From assembly GCF_964340395.1 (NCBI RefSeq), contig NC_135550.1, forward strand, positions 19,569,176 through 19,633,175: 64,000 bases of DNA, given 5' to 3'. The DNA is from Glandiceps talaboti. Its lineage: Eukaryota > Hemichordata > Enteropneusta > Spengelidae. Made by a program: the position numbers and the translations under genes. Positions 58,508 to 64,000 of this stretch are shown in pieces. How positions within the stretch are numbered: the stretch's first letter is position 1; each line of letters opens with the position of its first letter. Under the pieces are notes generated by a model. The model saw nothing but the letters and a program-made list of their open reading frames with translations, was not told the DNA's origin and searched no databases.

Positions 58508-61500
58508 TCATTTAGACGGTAAGTATTTTTTATCTTTCTTTGCATTTCTTTTCCTTTTCTTGGCTAAATACTTGTCAAGCTGATCCTTCTTTTTCAGTTC
58601 CCTGAACTTTTCCGCTAACTCTAACTTCTTCTTATCAGCTGGGAAAGAAAGAAAAGAAAAAAGACGAGTTAACGAAAATTATGAAATTCAGAAGATATCA
58701 TAAATATGCCATCATCAGGAAATAAACATATGTAAATGAGGTCATGACATTTTCTTGCAATGTACAACATGTCAAATTCTACCCTTAGTCTGTACAAGTG
58801 TATGATGACTAATATGACAGACCTGGTAATTTGCATAAAAGCAAAACAATACTTCATCAGGTACTAAGTTTTGAATCTAGCATTTGACCTTTGACCTCAT
58901 AACTGGCATTTCATTTTCTTTCATGCAAGTTTATGGACTCTGGGTTCATAGTAACAAATGAAAATTTCTACTCACAGACTCCAAAAATTTATTGTAAGCA
59001 AATCCCAAATATTCGCAGACATCTCATAACCGCCTCTGATGATGTTGACAGGATATCAGCACAAATTTGGGATTCAAAGAAATTTTTTGACTCTGTGAGT
59101 AGAAATTTTCATTTAATTTTCCGTCATGTTTTATTCAGTATTTTGTCTTCTTACAACATGACTTGGCTGAGTAATAAAGCTAAGCACTTACATTTCTTCA
59201 AGAAGTACGGTGTTTGCCCGTCTTTGGTCAATTCTTTCATTTTCCTCTTGAAATCTTGTTCTCGTTTCCTCCTCTCGTGTTTATGTTTTGCAGTTTTGTC
59301 TTGATCTTCCTACAGAAAGGCACATTTTAATGACAATGTAAATATTTATGACTATTAATTAAACAATATTTGCTATCTGGTCTGACTTCCCTTTTATGAA
59401 TAACCTCACTCCGATATTTTCAGGCAACAAACCGGCATTGGAAACATTTGAATTGGCATAATCATGTTTTTTTGGTTCAACAGTGAATTTGTACTTATGC
59501 ATATTCTGTTGTACAATGAACAATATACACATTTCATTTACTGCAAGATGATGACATCAGTGAAGTTACTCATGAAGTTGCCATGGAAACATCCTTTCTT
59601 TTTCACTGATTAGCAAATAGTTGTTTATCTAAATGTGAATGAAATCAACAGATGGTGTTTTGACCTTTCAACTTTCAGTGGCCATTGCAATGGCACTGGT
59701 GTTACACAGATGTTAATGTGTTTATATAGTATGTGTAAAGGCATTATGGAAACACTGTTTCATCAGAAATCAGAATTTAGTGATACAGCTGACTTGTCTT
59801 TATAATTACAATTTTTTTTTGCTCTCTGTGATTTGTAAAAGGTGCTTTATTGAATACACGTGTGAAAAGCCAATACAATGCAATGCAAAACATACATATA
59901 TAATCTCTTCATGTATGAAATGAGCAGAGATTACATAGAGTATGATACTTACCATACGCTGTAGAAGTGACTTGAGTTTCTGTTTACTCTTGTCTGTCTC
60001 TGCATTTTTATATTCCTTCTCAACTGTCTGTAATGAAAATAGCAAGATCATTTATTTCTATTATACAAGGTCAGATGTGGCAAGGCTTACGATCACTCGT
60101 GGAACAAAAAAAATAAAAAAACAAACAACAAAAAAGGAAGAAAATTGAGGTAAATAAAGAAATCGAGACGTATTCATCACATCCGATTTTAATCAGATTG
60201 AATTTTCCCCGACCCTCCCTGTTGTAATTACTGAAGACTTCCTAATATATATCAATCAAACTTGTCTTGATGTCCCAAAAGACAGACTCATTTATTGCAG
60301 TAGAACTTTCATAGGTAACGCCACTATTTTGAAATTCAATGTCAAATCCTATCAAATCATTATACCTCTTTTTCTCTTTGTCTGACAGCTGTTAGAAATG
60401 AATATCCTTTTTCAAATATCTCTTCTTGGTACTCTCCGGATAAATCATCAAATCTGGGATCCCTTCTCACCTAACAAGACCAAATACAAAGTTATAAGAA
60501 AAACAAAAGACTGTACAGTTTGGCCACTTGGAGTGCTGTTCGAAAGCTTTTGGACCAGAAGTGAGGGTAATGATAGCAGACTAATCTTGCCTCTTGTGAA
60601 AAAATCATCATTTCTCAGCATTTCATTTCAAAAGTTAATGTCATTCTCAACCAATAATATCTATCTGTAGTGTTAAATATGTCTCAAATCAAATAATTTT
60701 CTGAAACTCAAGTTTGAGCCAAATTTTGTTTACTGCACTGCTTCATGTAGTCGTGTGATTTTTGCCTTCATTTTTCCTGGGGCACCCCCTCTTGTGACAC
60801 TTCTTTCAAAAAATGACTGCAAGGTGAGTAACCACAATGTGACTGTGATATTTCCTTCATATTGTATGGTCTAACTGAAAAACATGCTGTTTCTCATCTG
60901 TGAGTATTTTCACTGCATGTACTGGACTGTACTGTATTGTAAGTTGTTTAGATTCATCAAGTCAATTGCAACCTTCTCACCTTCTTTTTAACTGGTATAA
61001 CACTTTTATATCTAGATACAGGATGTTTAGATGACATTTCCATGGGTCTGTAAAACAAACACAAAACAAAGCTGTCATGAAAACTTTTTGACAAAAAAAT
61101 CACATTTTTAGGCTTTTATTTGCATATCAACAATCAGGTCATATTGTCTTCAATAATTCTTCATCTGGTCACACCTAAAAAACAAACATATTTAATAAAA
61201 TTCCCATAGTTTTTAAGTTTTAATTTTTGACCAAATAACACTTCTTAAACATCTTAAGTACTATAGTGTGGTCAGGCCATCATCAGTATTGGTTTGAACA
61301 CTCTTCACGTTCAGACGCTCTGAAGTAAAATCGTAGAAGACACGGTCCCCGCAAATACCATACCCCTATGTAACTGAATAATGACATGACTTAAAAAAAG
61401 AAATTAGTAGCAACAAATAAATACTAAATAGTGTCTGTGATATGCAGAAAATGGCTAGATTTCATTATTAATTAATCTTGAAGGTCAAAGGTCAATGTCT

Positions 61501-63844
61501 TAAAAGAACACTTGTGCCTGATAATATGGGGGTAGACACTTGGACTAAAAGCAAATTGTGAGGATTTTTATATAGTCTAATATAAACTGTACACTCCTCA
61601 CAATCCGAGTTTATTCCACTATATAATGAATATTTAATATATAAAACACAAATATTACCTATTTTTATTTGCTCTTTTGAACTGTTTTTGTTTTGCCGCT
61701 TTAGTATTTTGACTTTTCCCCAGCATGGCCTCTTTATATCTGAAAATAAGAAAAAAGCAAATCTGGATGAAAAATGCTGTACTGTGATACCCATCAATTT
61801 GGCCCAAACAGCTTTTGTGTCCTTGAAAGAGGATGGTGTGGTCACCATACACATGAAAAGAACAGTAGAGTATTCTAGAAGGGTTGTCAGCTACTTGTGT
61901 CCAAATATGTTTTTAGTCGTTTTTGCTTATTTGATCAAGGGCATGTGGCAACAATTCTTGTGTATATATATCAACAGTGGAATAACATAAATAAAGAAAA
62001 TAATTGACATGACAGCAAGTAATTCCAAAAGTAATGTCATGGTACAGTGATACATGATAGATACATGCAGAATAATCAAATATTCCCACAAGTATTGACA
62101 TTTTAAAATTGTATGTTTATTTAAACACATTCATCAGGTTGGCAAGATATAGTAATACTAATAATACATTCTTGTAACATGATCAAGGGTTCTTATTACT
62201 TATGAGTATCAGAGTAACAGTAAAGCCAGCAAATGGACAGTTTGACAAAGCTAAGCCCGTCGATCTGAACAGGTGAAACGTTACTCGTAAATAATAAAAA
62301 CCCTTGGTCATGGTACAAGAACGTATTATTACTATAAAATGTTTTAATTTCTATCTATATTCTGTGTAATATAAATTAAAGACCATTGACTACAAAACTA
62401 TTAAAACAACCACTACCTATAGTAGTAAAACTTACATTTTTGTTCCTACTTTATCTTTCAACTTCTGCAGTTCTTCAAAAGGAACTTCTGATAGTTCTGG
62501 TGGAGAAAGAGTGATTATTTGACAGAATACGCCTTATTCCAATTACACACTTTGTGGTCATTTTTAAAGAAATGTATTAAACAAAGGGTGCCAAAAGTGT
62601 GGAGCAAAATTAAATAGAAGTATATGAAGTAGTCAACAAAATGTAGCTGTTTAAAAAAGTATTAGTTCCTGATAATTGTGATCGCAAAATGTTTCGGACT
62701 GAAAATGAATGATTAACTTTTGTCATGAAACACTGAGAAATTATATTTTTTGGGAAAAAAGAAGCAGCTATCATTGCCCTTACTTCAGGTCAAATGATGC
62801 TTTCAAACAGTGACCCCTAGTGGCCAAACTATACAATCTTTTGTCTTTTTGATAACCAGAATGTGGTTTGTTCCTGAAACAAGTTTTGAAACAAAACATG
62901 AAAAACCAAGATTTTGTTCTTTGAGTTGATATATAGCCTATAATATAACCTTCAATTATTCAAAGATGTCAATGGTGTAAAAGTACATTTAAATGTCACC
63001 TACCTTGCCTGATCAGTGCCTGTACAATAACAAGTGAAAAGAAAAAAGCCAAATTTAATAATGGAACTACTGAATTGATTTTATTCACCACATACAAAAG
63101 ATTAAAAGTGTGTACATTTCAAAGAAATTGTCATGGTATTACATCTAGTGAGGACCACAGAAATAGTTTGATCTGAACTAGTCGAGTGTGTGACCCTGTT
63201 ATTTTTATCATTTGCTTTCTGCACTCATTCTTCTATGTTAAGAGTAGAATACATTGCAATATAAGGCAATATGAAAGAAAAAATATCAGTTTTCACACTT
63301 GCAGCTAACAATACTGACATATATTCAGTTATCTAAATGTTTATTATTACAAGTAATGATGGCCATATTTATGTCCACACAGAGTGAAAATGGTATCAAA
63401 CATAAATATTCATCGACATTGATAACATTTGAACTATTTCTCATATCATTCCTTTTGACTTCAAATGTGAGGGACTATAATATATGTTTGTACCATGACA
63501 CTTTGTGGTGTAAATAATTCTATTCAGTCCTTTTACAAAATGACTGAATTTTTTCAGTTCTTTTGCAAAAGTCCAATAAGGAAATGTAATGACTATGGCA
63601 TGGCAGTGTGCTGATTTGCATCATATCTTGTTATCCAAGTTGATTTGAAAATAGTTGGATATATTTTACCAATGATATATTTAATCTACACTACATTTGT
63701 TTTCTCGGCTTGTAATTTATTGATGTAGATAATACAAACCATTCTTTGTTGGACAGGGTCAATTGTCTCTTCTTCTGGGCCACTGCTTTCAACATCTTCT
63801 GAATCAGAGTCTATGTCTGAATCTGAACTATCAATATCATAGTC
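58508..63844 (-). CDS. RRP36: Ribosomal RNA processing protein 36 (RRP36), 5' end beyond the window
   Basis: RRP36 is a nucleolar factor needed for early cleavages of pre-rRNA on the small-subunit path (family knowledge). Exons 5' to 3' on the - strand: 63740-63844, 63004-63019, 62436-62496, 61659-61739, 60981-61047, 60366-60470, 59953-60027, 59192-59309, 58508-58638. All borders are GT-AG and the phases join to 252 residues plus stop (human about 259), so probably only the initiator exon is missing. Landmarks: acidic Asp/Ser N terminus; VPFEELQKLKDKVGTK; KNRPMEMSSKHPVSRYK; the family signature RRDPRFDDLSGEY; a Lys/Glu-rich coiled coil; DGQTPYFLKKS, LELAEKFRELK and the C-terminal KRKRNAKKDKKYLP, a likely nucleolar signal. 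The second visible exon is a 16-base micro-exon. Faces MRPL11 tail to tail across the cluster genes 4 and 5. Confidence 0.95.
58956..59114. mobile_element. 159-bp inverted-repeat element in the last RRP36 intron
   Basis: AAATGAAAATTTCTACTCAC at the left pairs with GTGAGTAGAAATTTTCATTT at the right; the arms extend about 45-50 bases (to CAAATCCCAAAT / ATTTGGGATT) with a spacer of about 60 bases. MITE-like; no separate target duplication was recognised. Confidence 0.75.
60490..60566 (+). repeat. Dispersed repeat with CTCF-like core, copy C
   Basis: ACAAAAGACTGTACAGTTTG, then GGCCACTTGGAGTGCTGT, then GCTTTTGGACCAGAAGTGAG, the same block order as copy A. In an RRP36 intron. Confidence 0.55.
62785..62866 (-). 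repeat. Dispersed repeat with CTCF-like core, copy D
   Basis: The reverse strand reads GGTTATCAAAAAGACAAAAG, then TTTGGCCACTAGGGGTCACT. In an RRP36 intron, opposite to copy C. Confidence 0.55.
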
Positions 63845-64000
63845 CTACAATCAAGAAACGTATAGTATCATGTAATAATTTGATCCAAATACAAATTTCC
63901 AGGCACTTATGACCCCATAAGGTCACATGTTCTGAATTGTGGGTCAATATGTTGACAATGAATGAAGTGTGCAGTCGAAAATTTCAGGTAACAATTCTCA

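Overview
The window is nuclear DNA of an animal. It carries intron-rich housekeeping genes with GT-AG splicing, conserved protein sequence close to the human orthologues, tRNA-derived SINEs, small inverted-repeat DNA elements and very long microsatellites. This fits a slow-evolving marine invertebrate (hemichordate, cephalochordate, echinoderm or spiralian type); the sequence alone does not let me name the phylum. No bacterial operon, CRISPR array, or LTR/retrovirus/Polinton copy was seen.

Layout. (1) 1.7-5.2 kb, + strand: a small three-exon gene with a TATA box, encoding a 70-residue GPI-anchor-like mini-mucin. (2) 8.3-22.1 kb, - strand: a complete 19-exon SF3B2 gene (U2 snRNP SF3b subunit 2), reconstructed in frame to 952 residues. 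(3) 22.08-22.45 kb: a compact divergent promoter shared with (4) MRPL11 (mitochondrial ribosomal protein uL11m), + strand, four exons spread over 22.45-40.07 kb because intron 1 is about 15.5 kb long. (5) Inside that intron, on the opposite strand, lie three intronless genes of the TMEM121 family; two more lie at 44.2-45.4 and 53.3-54.4 kb. All five are on the - strand and intact. (6) 58.5-64 kb, - strand: RRP36 (pre-rRNA processing), lacking only its 5' end, which lies beyond the window edge.

The most interesting system is the five-gene TMEM121-like cluster. Each protein has a TMEM121-type multi-pass membrane core followed by a C-x2-C-x11-H-x3-C zinc-knuckle-like motif, a conserved Y-x-x-G...K box and an acidic tail; human TMEM121 as I recall it lacks the zinc motif. 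Genes 2 and 3 are a recent tandem duplicate with a near-identical 5' half, and genes 4 and 5 share a very similar central stretch, which suggests gene conversion. Three of the five are nested antisense in the intron of a housekeeping gene.

The rest holds small mobile elements: a 377-bp foldback element with a 9-bp target-site duplication, a 1.85-kb terminal-inverted-repeat element bounded by TTAA, other inverted-repeat elements, two tRNA-derived SINE families, a LINE reverse-transcriptase fragment and a four-copy repeat with a CTCF-like core. There are also 35-bp and 36-bp minisatellites and extreme microsatellites around the fifth TMEM121-like gene.
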